Below are positions 49,009-59,233 of a DNA stretch of 64,000 bases, in pieces. Both the position numbers and the translations under genes were made by a program. Source of the stretch: Maridesulfovibrio sp. (lineage in GTDB: Bacteria; Desulfobacterota; Desulfovibrionia; Desulfovibrionales; Desulfovibrionaceae). Position 1 is the first letter of the stretch, and the number at the start of each line of letters is the position of its first letter. Below the pieces are notes generated by a model, which was given only the letters and a program-made list of their open reading frames with translations, had not been told where the DNA came from and made no database searches. Location of the stretch: contig NZ_OY763931.1 of the NCBI RefSeq assembly GCF_963667685.1, positions 1,131,501 through 1,195,500 of the forward strand, written 5' to 3'.

Positions 49009-49932
49009 ATGAAGTTAAGACACATAGAAATTTTTTTAGCACTGGCCCGTACTCCGAATATGCGTGAGGTCTCATCTAGACTGTTTCTGTCTCAGGCAGG
49101 GGTCTCCAGCGCTTTAAGGCTGTTTGAAAATGAGCTTGGTGTTTTGTTGTTTGATAGAGTCGGGCGAGAGATTCGTTTGAATGAAAAAGGGAGGCTGCTT
49201 TTTACCTACTTAGCCCCGCTTTACAGACAGATTGACGACAGCATTGATATGATCATGTCAGGAGCGATGGTAGGAAATGTGAAGCTAGGAGCTTCGGCAA
49301 CTCTTGCGGACTATGTGCTGCCACAGGTTTTATACGATTTTAAAACCCGGCATGACCGGGTGAATATTTCTTTAGAATCTGGAAGTACAAAAGAAATCGT
49401 GAAACAAGTTGAAGCCGGCACGCTCGATATGGGCTTTGTGGAAGGTGACGTTACCTCAACAGGAGTTCGCACGGCCTCACTTTGTAAGGATAACCTTGTT
49501 GTAATCAGCTCTGACATTAAACTGGCCGAAAATGGCCCTTACCCTATTGCAAAACTTGCCGAAAAGAATTGGTTGATTCGCCAGGAAGGTTCAGGAACTC
49601 GAGAGTTGTTCCTGCAAAATGTAATGCAAAAAGGCGTTTCTCCTAAGATCTTTTTGGAATTCAGCAACAATGAAGCCATCAAAACTGTTCTGCATAACCC
49701 TGGAACGTTAACTTGTATCTCCCCACGGGTTGTTGAATCCGAATTAAGACGTAATGAATTTTATACAGTGCCAATAAGTGATGTCCAGTTTTCAAGGTTT
49801 TTTTTACAGGTTCTGCATAAGCGAAGAAATTTATCTCCGTTACTTCAAGGTATCTCTGAAGCTGTAATGGAAAGGTTGGCTAATAGTTTTGCAAAAGAGA
49901 CTGCAACACGGAACACTCCCGCATCTCGATGA
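49009..49932 (+). CDS. LysR-family regulator, YeiE/CysB-like position
   Basis: Winged helix-turn-helix at residues 1-60 (HIEIFLALARTPNMREVSSR, then LFLSQAGVSSALRLFE) and a substrate-binding effector domain (about 90-295). LysR genes usually control the divergent neighbour, here yeiH, mirroring the yeiE-yeiH arrangement of enteric bacteria. The effector is not known; sulfite is the candidate by analogy with YeiE. No strong ribosome binding site before ATG. Confidence 0.92.
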   Translation: MKLRHIEIFLALARTPNMREVSSRLFLSQAGVSSALRLFENELGVLLFDRVGREIRLNEKGRLLFTYLAPLYRQIDDSIDMIMSGAMVGNVKLGASATLADYVLPQVLYDFKTRHDRVNISLESGSTKEIVKQVEAGTLDMGFVEGDVTSTGVRTASLCKDNLVVISSDIKLAENGPYPIAKLAEKNWLIRQEGSGTRELFLQNVMQKGVSPKIFLEFSNNEAIKTVLHNPGTLTCISPRVVESELRRNEFYTVPISDVQFSRFFLQVLHKRRNLSPLLQGISEAVMERLANSFAKETATRNTPASR

Positions 49933-50052
49933 AACTCTCCCTTATGAAACTCATCACTCTATATATCAAACAAGTTATCTTAAAATTTTCTTATCTTTCC
50001 CAAAACAGACTTAAATACCAATCATAAAACAGTATCAACGCTCACCAGCCCA

Positions 50053-50135
50053 GGTTGGCACCAATAGTTGGCAGCACCCCAAAAAACCGCAAATAAACGC
50101 AAAAAAGGGAAGCTGTATTAACAGCCTCCCTTTAT
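50053..50135 (-). repeat. Terminator of malate synthase with conserved tail (repeat copy 1)
   Basis: On the minus strand, GGGAGGCTGT pairs with ACAGCTTCCC and is followed by TTTTTTGCGTTTATTTGCGG, a T-run, GGGGTGCTGCCAAC and a GTGCCAAC repeat. The tail of about 57 bp matches that at 54.78 kb almost base for base although the two stems differ. Confidence 0.85.
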
Positions 50136-50156
50136 AAAAATCAATAACCCTTAGTA

Positions 50157-52325
50157 CTACTTAGCAGCCTTAACCTCACACCGTTTGGCATGCAGAATAG
50201 GCTCGGTATATCCGCTAGGCTGTTTGCAGCCTTTAAAAATTAGGTCGCAGGCAGCTTGAAAAGCAATGCTCTTTTCATAGTCAGGAGCCATATTATGGTA
50301 GTGCGGATCTCCATCATTCTGGCGGTCAACCACGGCAGCCATCTGCTGCAAAGCCTGCATAACCTGAGCTTCGGTACAGAGCCCATGATGCAGCCAGTTA
50401 GCCAGATACTGGCTGGAAATACGCAGTGTTGCCCTGTCTTCCATGAGTCCCACATCATTGATATCAGGAACCTTTGAGCAACCGATGCCCTGCTCTACCC
50501 AGCGGACCACATAGCCCAGAATGCCCTGACAATTGTTTTCTATCTCACGCTGAATGACTTCGGGAGTTAATGTTCCTTCCAAAAGAGGGATTGTTAGCAG
50601 ATCGTCAAGAGTTGCTCTGGATGCCCCTGAAAGCTTGGCTTGCTGCTTAAAAACATCCACGGTATGATAATGCATGGCATGCAACACCGCAGCAGTTGGC
50701 GATGGAACCCATGCGCAATTAGCTCCGGCAAGCGGATGGCCTTGCTTGGTTTCCACCATTTCACGCATGCGATCCGGCATAGCCCACATACCTTTACCTA
50801 TTTGCGCTTTACCGGAAAAACCGCAGGCAAGGCCCACATCAACGTTCCAGTCTTCATACTTGCTCATCCAGCGTGCATTTTTCATGTCCGCCTTGCAAAC
50901 CATAGGGCCGGCTTCCATACTGGTATGGATTTCATCTCCTGTGCGATCAAGGAATCCGGTATTGATAAAAATAATCCGGTCTTTTGCCGCACGGATGCAT
51001 TCTTTAAGGTTAACTGTAGTACGCCGCTCTTCATCCATAACCCCGATCTTCATAGTTCCGGCAGTCATACCCAGAGCTTTTTCAACTCTCGCAAAAAGCT
51101 CGCAGGTAAAGGCGACTTCTTCCGGTCCATGCTGCTTGGGCTTAACGATATAAACACTTCCGGTTTTACTATTTTGAAAGCGGCCCAGCTTTTTTATGTC
51201 GTGCAAAGCAATAAGCCCGGTCATCATCGCATCAAGTATGCCTTCAGGAATTTCTGTTCCGTCGGCAAGCAGCACTGCATCGGTTGTCATGAGCAGCCCT
51301 ACATTACGAATCAGCAGCATAGACCTACCGGACAATGAAAAAGTCGCACCGTCAGATCCGGTGTATTCACGGTCCGCAGCCATACGGCGCACAACCTCTT
51401 TACCACCTTTCTTAAAAGTTGTTTCAAGATCACCCCGGATAAGTCCCAACCAGTTACTGTAGGCCAGCGCTTTATCTTCGCCATCCACAGCTGCAACGGA
51501 ATCCTCGCAATCCTGAATAGTAGTGACTGCGGCTTCCATAACAACATCTTTTACTCCGGCAGGATGATCACGCCCGATAATATTTTCTGGATCAATATAG
51601 ATTTCAATATGAAGACCATTATTACGGAAAAGGAGTAAAGAACCATTCTGCGCGTAGCCTACAAACTGAGTAGAATCAGCAAGCAAGGATTCCGATCCAT
51701 CTTTCAGCACCGCACTGAACTCTACATTTTCTTTCGACGAGATTTTGTATTCCACAACATCAGCATGTTTTCCAGCGGCAAGCGGGACTGCGCTATCCAA
51801 AAATCCAGAAGCGTATTCCATGACCTTACGGCCGCGAACGGAGTTGTAACTCTTGCCTTTTTCTGCGCCGCCATCTTCAGGAATTACGTCTGTTCCATAA
51901 AGAGCATCATAAAGACTGCCCCATCGGGAATTGACAGCGTTCAGCGCGTAGCGGGCATTGGTAATGGGCACTACAAGCTGCGGTCCGGCGATGGTTGCCA
52001 GTTCAGGGTCCACCCCTTCTGTTTCGATGGCAAAAGGCTCACCTTCAGGAAGAATATATCCTATATCATAAAGAAATTTTTTATACTCGGCAGCATCATG
52101 AGCTTGCCCCTTACGGGATAAATGCCACTTATCAATACGCGCTTGAAGCTCTTCACGCTTTTCGAGCAGTTCCCTGTTTCGAGGCATCAGATCAGTCAGA
52201 ATAGATTGCAGCTCTTCCCAAAAAACAGTGCATGAAGAAATTCCTGTCCCCGGTATAATCTTATTTTCGACCAGCTCATACAGAGGTTTGGCAACCTTGA
52301 GTCCGCCAACTGTAATGTGTTCCAC
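50157..52325 (-). CDS. glcB: Malate synthase G
   Basis: Condenses glyoxylate and acetyl-CoA to malate. At 722 residues its length matches the G isoform. Recognisable parts are [35 protein letters not shown], the catalytic region [10 protein letters not shown], then [15 protein letters not shown] and [18 protein letters not shown], and the C-terminal [20 protein letters not shown]. Starts with GTG, set by GGAAGGA upstream. Isocitrate lyase is not in the window, so it may use glyoxylate from glycolate or purine breakdown. It stands alone among mobile-looking repeats. Confidence 0.96.
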   Translation of the reverse strand: MEHITVGGLKVAKPLYELVENKIIPGTGISSCTVFWEELQSILTDLMPRNRELLEKREELQARIDKWHLSRKGQAHDAAEYKKFLYDIGYILPEGEPFAIETEGVDPELATIAGPQLVVPITNARYALNAVNSRWGSLYDALYGTDVIPEDGGAEKGKSYNSVRGRKVMEYASGFLDSAVPLAAGKHADVVEYKISSKENVEFSAVLKDGSESLLADSTQFVGYAQNGSLLLFRNNGLHIEIYIDPENIIGRDHPAGVKDVVMEAAVTTIQDCEDSVAAVDGEDKALAYSNWLGLIRGDLETTFKKGGKEVVRRMAADREYTGSDGATFSLSGRSMLLIRNVGLLMTTDAVLLADGTEIPEGILDAMMTGLIALHDIKKLGRFQNSKTGSVYIVKPKQHGPEEVAFTCELFARVEKALGMTAGTMKIGVMDEERRTTVNLKECIRAAKDRIIFINTGFLDRTGDEIHTSMEAGPMVCKADMKNARWMSKYEDWNVDVGLACGFSGKAQIGKGMWAMPDRMREMVETKQGHPLAGANCAWVPSPTAAVLHAMHYHTVDVFKQQAKLSGASRATLDDLLTIPLLEGTLTPEVIQREIENNCQGILGYVVRWVEQGIGCSKVPDINDVGLMEDRATLRISSQYLANWLHHGLCTEAQVMQALQQMAAVVDRQNDGDPHYHNMAPDYEKSIAFQAACDLIFKGCKQPSGYTEPILHAKRCEVKAAK

Positions 52326-52611
52326 AATCCTTCCCTCGCTGTTTTCTAATTATTCACGCATCAAAACATTTTCCATTGGTCAGACCAATTAAACATCCGA
52401 GTATTTCTCTGTCAATGCGAATAGATGGGGGCTGAATATAAGTATATAACATCATGCGGGCTTAGAAAGTCAGGCCTAATAGAATTGATTTTTGTTCACT
52501 CAGAAGCTCAGGCGATAAGAGCTATATAGTTAAAAAATATTCAACTCTGTTGGCAGTATCAACCTTTATAGCCAAGTTGATTGGCATTTAATTGGCATAA
52601 ATGTATCGGCC
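52326..52611. other. Intergenic, nothing assigned
   Basis: Upstream region of malate synthase. No gene or notable repeat until the DUF6573-like relic at the right. Confidence 0.3.
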
Positions 52612-52856
52612 TCGCCAGCAAGCACATAGAGAAGAGATAGTGCAGTCTTCCTGCTGCACTCTGCCCTTCGCCTTCAAGTCCTTTCGGTGGAGCGATGTAC
52701 TTGTTCATACAAGTTCAAAGAAACAGCCACTGGAACCTTGAATCCGGTCTGTTTAGCCTGTTCGATCACATCGATTAGATTTCCGTCTTCGATCGCCTGC
52801 TTTCTGGTATACGAAAAGATTACATTGAACAGTGAATCGTCAAGTGCGTGCATCAT
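52612..52856 (-). pseudogene. Frameshifted, truncated copy of the repeated DUF6573-like gene (copy B)
   Basis: ATG with GGAG upstream opens MMHALDDSLFNVIFSYTRKQ, AIEDGNLIDVIEQAKQTG, FKVPVAVSLNLYEQ. A one-base insertion after LNLYE shifts the frame to an early stop; the next 60 bases still align with the intact copy (GEGQS, RLH, LFSMCLLA) and then the similarity ends at about 52612. The leader hairpin at 52862-52907 is kept. Confidence 0.85.
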
Positions 52857-52982
52857 TAAATCTCCTTCAATTTCATATTGTTAAATAATCATGAAAATTT
52901 AAGGAGATACTGATTGGTTTGATTTGGTCACTGGGGGCTGCACAAAAGATCGTTACAGACGAAATTGAACAAATATTAACGA

Positions 52983-54602
52983 CTAACTTAACGCCTCAAC
53001 GACATCCTTAAAAGCCTGCTTACCGCCAGCAAGAACACCGCCATAACCTCCACCTGGATTTCCCCAGGCACTTGCCAGAAACAAACCCGACACCGGGGTT
53101 TTATTGGATATACGGGTCATGAAGGAATTATTCAGGCTCTGATTAAAACCGTATACTGATCCGGAAGCATTTAGAGTGTATCTACGATTAGTCAAGGGAG
53201 TAGCACTTTCCTGCATCACAATCATTTTGGATAAACCGGGAATGGCAAGTTCTTCAGCACGTGATATCAATTGTTCCGTAAGTTCATTTTTCAACTTGAG
53301 ATAATTGGGACGGTTACTCTGTTCATATTCCTTCTCCAAAGGTTTCCATAGATCATACCCGCATAACTTTACAAGGCAGATACTTGAACACCCCTTTGGC
53401 GAAAATCCCGGAATAAGATTATCATAAGCCATTATAGAAAGGCCTTCATTTTCAAAATTACACATCATTGATTCCCGGTAAATGGCATCAAGATCATAGC
53501 TGCTGTAATATGAAACTTCAGGTAATTTAAAATCTGAAGAAATATTTCGGTCAAGTCCAAGCCAGACTATAAAACTTGAGGGACTATCAGAATAAGTCTC
53601 GATCTTCTCACGTTCTTTTACGGGAAGAATGCCTTTCGGTAAAAGATCATTATAAAGCTGAGGAACATTCGCATTACAAACAACAGTCCTTGATTTAAAA
53701 ACACTGCCATCAGAAGTTTTTACGCCAACAGCTTTATTCTTTTCAATCAAAACTTCCTTAACACGTGAACCGTAAATGATCTCCCCGCCAGCATTAGTGA
53801 TCGATTCAGCAAGAGCATCGGACAAAGCTTGAGAAGTTCCTTTTATGTAACTACCACCGTGCTCAAGATAATTCCCAGTAGGTAAAAGGTAGTAAAAAGC
53901 TGACAACCGGGACGGTGGAAGACCGTAATAGCCACAGCTCTGTGCCAGTACCGCCTTAAGTTTTTGGTTACTAATGCGTGCATCAATAATCTGGGCCACA
54001 GTTTTATCATGAATTTCCCATAAAAATGGAAACATTTCAGGAAAGCTCTTTTTCTGTGAGCTAGACACACCATGGTTCAACTGGTCACAATCAGCCATAA
54101 CACCATTCCAAAGTTTGAAATACTCTGCTAGGCCTTTTGCTTCATCAGGAAACAGATTCAATAATTGTTTATGAAAACCGTTTAATCCACATTTAGCAGG
54201 AACTTCCAATTTAAAATCAGTGAAATTCGAACACCAAGCATGTGGATGATCCACAAATGTAAGCTTATTCCAGACATCAAGATCTTTTAAAATCTTTTTG
54301 GTGGACCCTGCCTTCAAAACAGAAGAATGCAGAGAGACTTCGCAGGTAAATTTACCACTGTCAGTATATCTGGAAAACGACGTCGCATATCCACCGGGAA
54401 TATTGTACTGCTCAAGCAACAACACTTTAAAACCGTGCCTCGCTAAATATGCAGCACAGGTAAGCCCGCCTAACCCGGCTCCAACCACCACAGCGTCATA
54501 CATACCATCTCCGGCAACATGAGCTGCTTTAGCAAAATTCCAACCGACAAGAGTATTCATAGCGGCCAGTGCTGAAATCTGTAAAAAAAATCTTCGATTC
54601 AT
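52983..54602 (-). CDS. Tat-type FAD oxidoreductase, carotenoid isomerase/RetSat-like
   Basis: 539 residues, phytoene-desaturase superfamily. The N-terminus has a twin-arginine pattern NRRFFLQISALAAM, so export as a folded flavoprotein is likely. The Rossmann motif is VVVGAGLGGLTCAAYLARHG with an acidic residue at LLEQ; further on HSSVLKAG, FSYYLLPTGNYLEHGG-type sequence and the C-terminal GLFLASAWGNPGGGYGGVLAGG that binds FAD. Homologues isomerise or saturate carotenoid or retinoid double bonds, yet no carotenoid genes are here, so the substrate is open. AGGA before ATG. Single gene. Confidence 0.88.
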   Translation of the reverse strand: MNRRFFLQISALAAMNTLVGWNFAKAAHVAGDGMYDAVVVGAGLGGLTCAAYLARHGFKVLLLEQYNIPGGYATSFSRYTDSGKFTCEVSLHSSVLKAGSTKKILKDLDVWNKLTFVDHPHAWCSNFTDFKLEVPAKCGLNGFHKQLLNLFPDEAKGLAEYFKLWNGVMADCDQLNHGVSSSQKKSFPEMFPFLWEIHDKTVAQIIDARISNQKLKAVLAQSCGYYGLPPSRLSAFYYLLPTGNYLEHGGSYIKGTSQALSDALAESITNAGGEIIYGSRVKEVLIEKNKAVGVKTSDGSVFKSRTVVCNANVPQLYNDLLPKGILPVKEREKIETYSDSPSSFIVWLGLDRNISSDFKLPEVSYYSSYDLDAIYRESMMCNFENEGLSIMAYDNLIPGFSPKGCSSICLVKLCGYDLWKPLEKEYEQSNRPNYLKLKNELTEQLISRAEELAIPGLSKMIVMQESATPLTNRRYTLNASGSVYGFNQSLNNSFMTRISNKTPVSGLFLASAWGNPGGGYGGVLAGGKQAFKDVVEALS

Positions 54603-54777
54603 CTGATATTCCTGAATGTATTACAACAATTACAAATAGTTAACTCGACGAAATAAATAATTTTAAACAAGCCATATTAATTAATCAATCAAAATTATTA
54701 TAATTAGGAAAAGTTAAAAAATTAATATATTATGATGAAAAATAAACGAAAAACTGAACACGTAATCTATAGACACG
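54603..54777. other. Upstream region of the flavoprotein gene
   Basis: AT-rich, no feature beyond a likely promoter. Confidence 0.3.
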
Positions 54778-54866
54778 GTTGACACCAAAGGTTGGCAGTA
54801 CCCCTAAAAAACCGCAAATAAACGCAAAAAAGGGCTAACTCAGAAAATTAGTTAACCCTTTAATAT
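54778..54866 (-). repeat. Terminator with conserved tail (repeat copy 2)
   Basis: On the minus strand the stem AAAGGGTTAACT/AGTTAGCCCTTT is followed by TTTGCGTTTATTTGCGG and GGGGTACTGCCAACC, then a GTGTCAAC end. Over about 57 bp it matches the tail at 50.05 kb. No intact gene ends just before it. Confidence 0.85.
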
Positions 54867-55044
54867 TATACTAGTTTTGTATTAGGAAGAATTACAGAGG
54901 ACACCGCCACCCCATATTCACAGACCCGGTATTGTCTTCATCAGTCTTCTATCCAGTAAATCTCATACCGTCCCTGCTCCAGTTATCAGCCTGTATGTTT
55001 TGAATCACCCCACAGAATCCTATCAGTCCTTTTCAACTTATGAC
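54867..55044. other. Intergenic, nothing assigned
   Basis: No feature seen. Confidence 0.3.
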
Positions 55045-55203
55045 CTAATCATCATCCGGCAGCATCAGAGTAATACAGGGCTTCATGTCATCATCCGGCC
55101 CGCACTGACAGACTACTTCTACTTCTTCAAGGGTCCTCGGCGATGACCTGGTTGAAAATAAAACCTGAAAGCTTATCCTGCTCTGGTCCAGTTTATCCTG
55201 CAG
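55045..55203 (-). pseudogene. C-terminal fragment of the repeated DUF6573-like gene
   Basis: In frame on the minus strand: QDKLDQSRISFQVLFSTRSS, PRTLEEVEVVCQCGPDDD, MKPCITLMLPDDD, stop. It matches the last third of the copy at 62.1-62.5 kb up to QCGP, and shows the probable original C-terminus that the latter has lost. The 5' two thirds are missing. Confidence 0.85.
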
Positions 55204-55452
55204 ACCGCACGGAAAAATGATCGCTGAATGTCAACGCACTGCCCGTTGTAGCCAAAGACACCCCCAAGAAGCTGGTAAGCATGCTTTCAAAGCAGGACCT
55301 CATACCCTGTACTAACAAACCAGGGTGATTAAATACTAATCACCCTGGAACGCTATGAACATCCGAAAGCAACCAAAGCCCCCGGGAACAAGAGCCTCGC
55401 ACTATAAACATTGCACAAAAAATTTTACATCAGCCCCTGAATCCAGATGTGG
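55204..55452 (-). terminator. Terminator hairpin at 55320-55348 and flanking DNA
   Basis: CCAGGGTGATT pairs perfectly with AATCACCCTGG around a seven-base loop; on the minus strand it is followed by TTTGTT. It lies about 105 bases after the stop of the kinase-like gene. The rest of the stretch has no gene. Confidence 0.75.
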
Positions 55453-56289
55453 TTAATTAATGTTATGGAACGGATTAACCATGTTGTGCTGTCTTGCATC
55501 AGCCCCGAGAAGAGTTACAGAGTTCACCCCGTCAATTTTCATTGCGATGGCTTTGATATTATCAAGTTGCTTGTTGCTGAAACTGCTTATCGGCTGTGGA
55601 AAATGTATAGTTACGTGACCTTCATCACATGACACCAAAGCATGAGAAGCAATTTGTATGATTCCGACCTGAACATATGAAGCTATGGCTATGTTATCGA
55701 TATACTTTTTATCTTCAGCAGTAATTTTAAAAGCATCCTTTTGAACTGTATTGCAGATTATATTTACAGCATCATCAACCGACAGTGCTCCGATATGGAG
55801 AACCATATCGTAAAGCCTGCTGTCCCATGTATCGATACCGTAAACCTGAAGCCCCCATTTTCTGCGCTCTTCGTCATCTTTTTTTAATATATATCTGGCC
55901 TGATCTTTAGATATGTTTTCTCTCTGACTTTCTTCACAGACTCTATCTTCCATATTCGCAGTAATCCTGACTTTAAAAATATGTGGAATATTGGATAAAA
56001 AATATTGTCCCGCCAAGCCGTGATATACAAGATTATCCTTCTGGGCATGCTGCAGAAGAGAACTGCGAATATGCGCCAGATACTTTTCCTTTCCATGTGT
56101 AAACCGTTCAAGAATTGAAGGAGAATCATGAAGGGCCCTGACCAGCTTTACTTCCGGTATGTCAAACTCCTTCGATGATTCCAAAAGAAGATCTCGGGAA
56201 ACACAGCTGTAATGCATAATTTCAGCTACTTTTTCAGCTATCTCTTTTCCGCGACTGTAAGATCCTCTTGAAATAGTAATTATGGACAT
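55453..56289 (-). CDS. Cytidylate-kinase-like protein with C-terminal BON-like domain
   Basis: Residues 1-195 resemble the cytidylate_kin2 family: ITISRGSYSRGKEIAEKVA at the phosphate-binding position (a loose G-rich loop without a classic Walker A Lys-Ser), then YHGLAGQYFLSNIPHIFKVRI with a VRITANMEDR-type segment and GIDTWDSRLYDMVLHIG. Residues about 205-270 look like a BON-type alpha/beta fold, ending in IDGVNSVTLLG. Function of these nucleotide-kinase-like proteins is unknown. AGGAG precedes ATG. It stands alone. Confidence 0.8.
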   Translation of the reverse strand: MSIITISRGSYSRGKEIAEKVAEIMHYSCVSRDLLLESSKEFDIPEVKLVRALHDSPSILERFTHGKEKYLAHIRSSLLQHAQKDNLVYHGLAGQYFLSNIPHIFKVRITANMEDRVCEESQRENISKDQARYILKKDDEERRKWGLQVYGIDTWDSRLYDMVLHIGALSVDDAVNIICNTVQKDAFKITAEDKKYIDNIAIASYVQVGIIQIASHALVSCDEGHVTIHFPQPISSFSNKQLDNIKAIAMKIDGVNSVTLLGADARQHNMVNPFHNIN

Positions 56290-56470
56290 AATGTTCTCCT
56301 GAAGTTGATCCTCAAAATTAAATATGAATCTGCACCGACTGGTAACATCAAAAAGGAATAATTATTTTTAACACGATTATACCCTAACAGCCATATCTAG
56401 TTAAGAGATATGTTACTGACAGTCACTCAGATTTATCGTCTATCCTTTGGGTTTACATCTGGAGGATAAA

Positions 56471-56794
56471 ATGAAAGATCTACAAAACGTATTCGGTGAA
56501 CATCTTAAATAGTTAAGAAAATCAAAAGGACTGACACAGGATAAGCTTGCTGAACTGTGTGGCATCTCTGTGCAGTATTTAGGAGATGTGGAGCGTGGGA
56601 AGGCCAATGCGACCATCAACGTGCTGGCAAAGATTGCACAGGCACTTGGAATATCAGTGGCCGAACTGTTTGATACCGCAGAGTTCCAGTTGTTCACTGA
56701 AGACCTACGAAAACTCATGAGCGACTATATTTCCAAAGCTGACAGTAACACCCTGCGCCAGCTTTACGGTATCACTCGGATCATTTCTCGGTAG
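56471..56794 (+). pseudogene. XRE-family regulator with an in-frame amber codon
   Basis: GGAGG and ATG open MKDLQNVFGEHLK, then TAG (56510-56512), then LRKSKGLTQDKLAELCGIS, VQYLGDVERGKANATINVLA, KIAQALGISVAELFD to a normal end (107 codons). The helix-turn-helix is wholly downstream of the amber codon, at a position where relatives have Glu, Arg or Lys. Restart from GTG at 56570 would remove the first half of the HTH. Either a fresh pseudogene, suppressed translation, or an error. Confidence 0.8.
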
Positions 56795-56845
56795 TTACTG
56801 ATACAACCTGCCCAAGATCACCAAAACCCCACTGCTCCACTACTG

Positions 56846-56991
56846 TACAGGTTCAACGACACAGCTACTGGAACCTTGAATCCGGTTTCCTTGGCCTGCC
56901 CGGTCACATCGATAAGGTTTTCGTCTTCAATCGCCTGTTTACGAGTATAGGAATAGATCATCCGAAACAGTGGATCGCAGTTAATTACCCT
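56846..56991 (-). pseudogene. Decayed copy of the repeated DUF6573-like gene (copy C)
   Basis: AGG stands where the other copies have the ATG start. The frame then reads CDPLFRMIYSYTRKQAIED, ENLIDVTGQAKETGFKVPVA, VSLNLY, and similarity stops. The leader to its right (57002-57042 hairpin, then the conserved stretch to about 57120) is nearly identical to that of the copy at 62.1-62.5 kb. Confidence 0.85.
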
Positions 56992-57134
56992 CAGTAAATC
57001 TCCTTCAATTTCATATTGTTAAATAATCATGAAAATTGAAGGTTATCCTGATTGGTTTGATTTGGTCACTGGGGTGGTGATTATCTTTCGATTTTTTTGG
57101 TGATTCTGTGGATCAGATGGTAATGTGGCAGCAT

Positions 57135-57168
57135 AAAAAAGAGCTGGCGAACAAATCCACCAGCTCTT
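57135..57168 (-). terminator. Terminator of the second chemoreceptor gene
   Basis: GAGCTGG pairs with CCAGCTC, extended by AA/TT, and is followed on the minus strand by a run of T. About 25 bases after the stop codon. Confidence 0.92.
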
Positions 57169-57193
57169 CACAATTTACTTTGGATGCAATCAG

Positions 57194-59233
57194 TTAAACA
57201 TCTTTAAGCTCATCAATGAGTTTTTGAAGATCCCCCGTCAATCGAGCAAGATCGGAGACAGCAGTCATTGATTGCTGCATAGCCTCGGATGTCTCCATCG
57301 CAATACGGTTTACTTCATCAGAACCACGATTGATCTCCTCACTTGCAGCAGATTGTTCTTCACTTGCTGTAGCAATAGCTCGAACCTGATCAGCGGTTGA
57401 TTCAATATTTTCAACAATTATCTGAAGACTTTCACCAGCTTTACCAGCATGTTCCTTACTTTGAGAAATCAGCTTGGCCGCATTGTCCATTTCTTCAATA
57501 TTCGCGCGGGTGCCGGACTGAATACCTCGAACTGACTGCTCTACTTCTTGAGTAGCCTCCATTGTTTTTTCAGCCAACTTACGAACTTCATCAGCAACAA
57601 CTGCAAAGCCTCGTCCTGCTTCTCCGGCCCGAGCAGCTTCAATAGCTGCGTTGAGTGCAAGCAGGTTCGTTTGGTCTGCAATGTCGGTAATTACAGTGAC
57701 AACCTTGGAAATATCCTCTGCCTGATCTCCAAGTACGTTCAACCCTTCCACCATTTTGACGGAAGCTTCGTTTACTGAATCAATTGAGGCGACAACGTCA
57801 CCGACAATCTTTCCTCCATCTTCAGCTTGACCTTTAGCATCCATTGCACTTTCCGCAGCCTGCGATGCATTTTTGGCAACTTCAAGCACTGAAGCATTCA
57901 TTTCTTCCATTGCAGTAGCTGATTCAGAAGTGCGTTCAAGCTGAATTTTAGAGCCTCGAGCAGATTCCTCTATCTGGGAAGAAAGCTCTTCTGACGCAGA
58001 AGTAACTTGTTCAACAATACCTTCAAGATGATTAGCTGCCGCTAACATTCCTTCAGCCTTAGCCCGCTCTGCCTGTTTGCGGGCTTCTTCAGCTTCCTGA
58101 GTGGCAATTTGGGCTTTTTGCGACTCTTCCCGAGCGAGCTCAGTCTTCTCTTCTGCACTTGCAATCATTTCACGAAGCCGCTCAACCATCTTCAATAGAC
58201 TTGTCTGGAGCAGACCAATTTCATCGTTACGATCAACTTGCAGATTCGTTTCTAAGTCTCCTTCAGAAATTTTTGAAGCAACATCCACAATGCCTTTTAC
58301 CGGAACAACCACATTCATTTTTAGAATGAAAAATACCCCCAACCCGATAACAAACATAATAACTATTGCCGACGATATGATAAATATGCCTATCGAACGC
58401 GACTCGCTAAAAAATTCGGAAACAGGAGCTGTAGAACAAATAATCCATCCTGTTTTTTCTGATTTAGTAAAATATGTTAAACAACGTTCTCCGTTATAAT
58501 CGTACTCAACAACGCCATCGCCTTTGCTTACAATCTCTCTTCCCCACTCAAATTCATTAGCCAGATTGAGCTTTGCAATCAATTTTTTGTCTTTATGAAC
58601 TATAACTAATCCATCATCACTTGATATATAAATATACCCTGTCTTACCAACAGTTATGTTATCAATAAATTTCTGTGCAAAGGCACTAATTTCAATTACT
58701 AAAGCAACAACTCCTACAACTTTACCATCTTTTTTTACTGGATGAGAAGCCATTAGAACAGGAGCTCCTGACGTTCTACCTATAATAACATTTGATAAAT
58801 ACGGACTTCCCGCAGCAGCAGCTTTAAAATAAGCACGATCTGAATAATTATTACCGATTGATTTTGTTTTTGAAGAAGCTGTAACAATACCATTAATATC
58901 CATAAGATTCATACGTGGAACGATATTTTGTCCTCCGACCATATCTTTAAGCACAGAAACAGCTTCTCGTTGCGCTTCTTTATCTGAAATACCGTTACTT
59001 GCAGAATCGACAATTTCCTTAAATTTTGAAATTGCGGCAAGCTTTTGTTCAAGACCATCAAGCCAAATATCAATTAATGATACGGTATTAGCAAGCTTAG
59101 CAACATTCAGCGATTCTGCTGCTGCTGAGGACGAATTAACCGATTTCCGATAGACCAACGAAGACATCGTGAACAGACATACGATGATCAAAACCAAAGT
59201 CGGAATAAGGAATTTAGATGATAAACTACGCAT
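57194..59233 (-). CDS. Methyl-accepting chemotaxis protein with dCache sensor
   Basis: Helix at about 8-28, a double-Cache domain (about 35-280; [57 protein letters not shown] are typical), second helix at about 283-308, HAMP, and the signalling hairpin with [20 protein letters not shown]. 679 residues. No pentapeptide tether at the end. GGAGGGGG before ATG. Its cytoplasmic part is very similar to that of the receptor at 11.6 kb, so they probably work in one array with different ligands. Confidence 0.96.
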   Translation of the reverse strand: MRSLSSKFLIPTLVLIIVCLFTMSSLVYRKSVNSSSAAAESLNVAKLANTVSLIDIWLDGLEQKLAAISKFKEIVDSASNGISDKEAQREAVSVLKDMVGGQNIVPRMNLMDINGIVTASSKTKSIGNNYSDRAYFKAAAAGSPYLSNVIIGRTSGAPVLMASHPVKKDGKVVGVVALVIEISAFAQKFIDNITVGKTGYIYISSDDGLVIVHKDKKLIAKLNLANEFEWGREIVSKGDGVVEYDYNGERCLTYFTKSEKTGWIICSTAPVSEFFSESRSIGIFIISSAIVIMFVIGLGVFFILKMNVVVPVKGIVDVASKISEGDLETNLQVDRNDEIGLLQTSLLKMVERLREMIASAEEKTELAREESQKAQIATQEAEEARKQAERAKAEGMLAAANHLEGIVEQVTSASEELSSQIEESARGSKIQLERTSESATAMEEMNASVLEVAKNASQAAESAMDAKGQAEDGGKIVGDVVASIDSVNEASVKMVEGLNVLGDQAEDISKVVTVITDIADQTNLLALNAAIEAARAGEAGRGFAVVADEVRKLAEKTMEATQEVEQSVRGIQSGTRANIEEMDNAAKLISQSKEHAGKAGESLQIIVENIESTADQVRAIATASEEQSAASEEINRGSDEVNRIAMETSEAMQQSMTAVSDLARLTGDLQKLIDELKDV

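Noticed and set aside
52612-57120. The repeated modules as an insertion sequence
   Set aside because: No transposase, no terminal inverted repeats and no target duplications seen; the shared part is a gene plus its leader.
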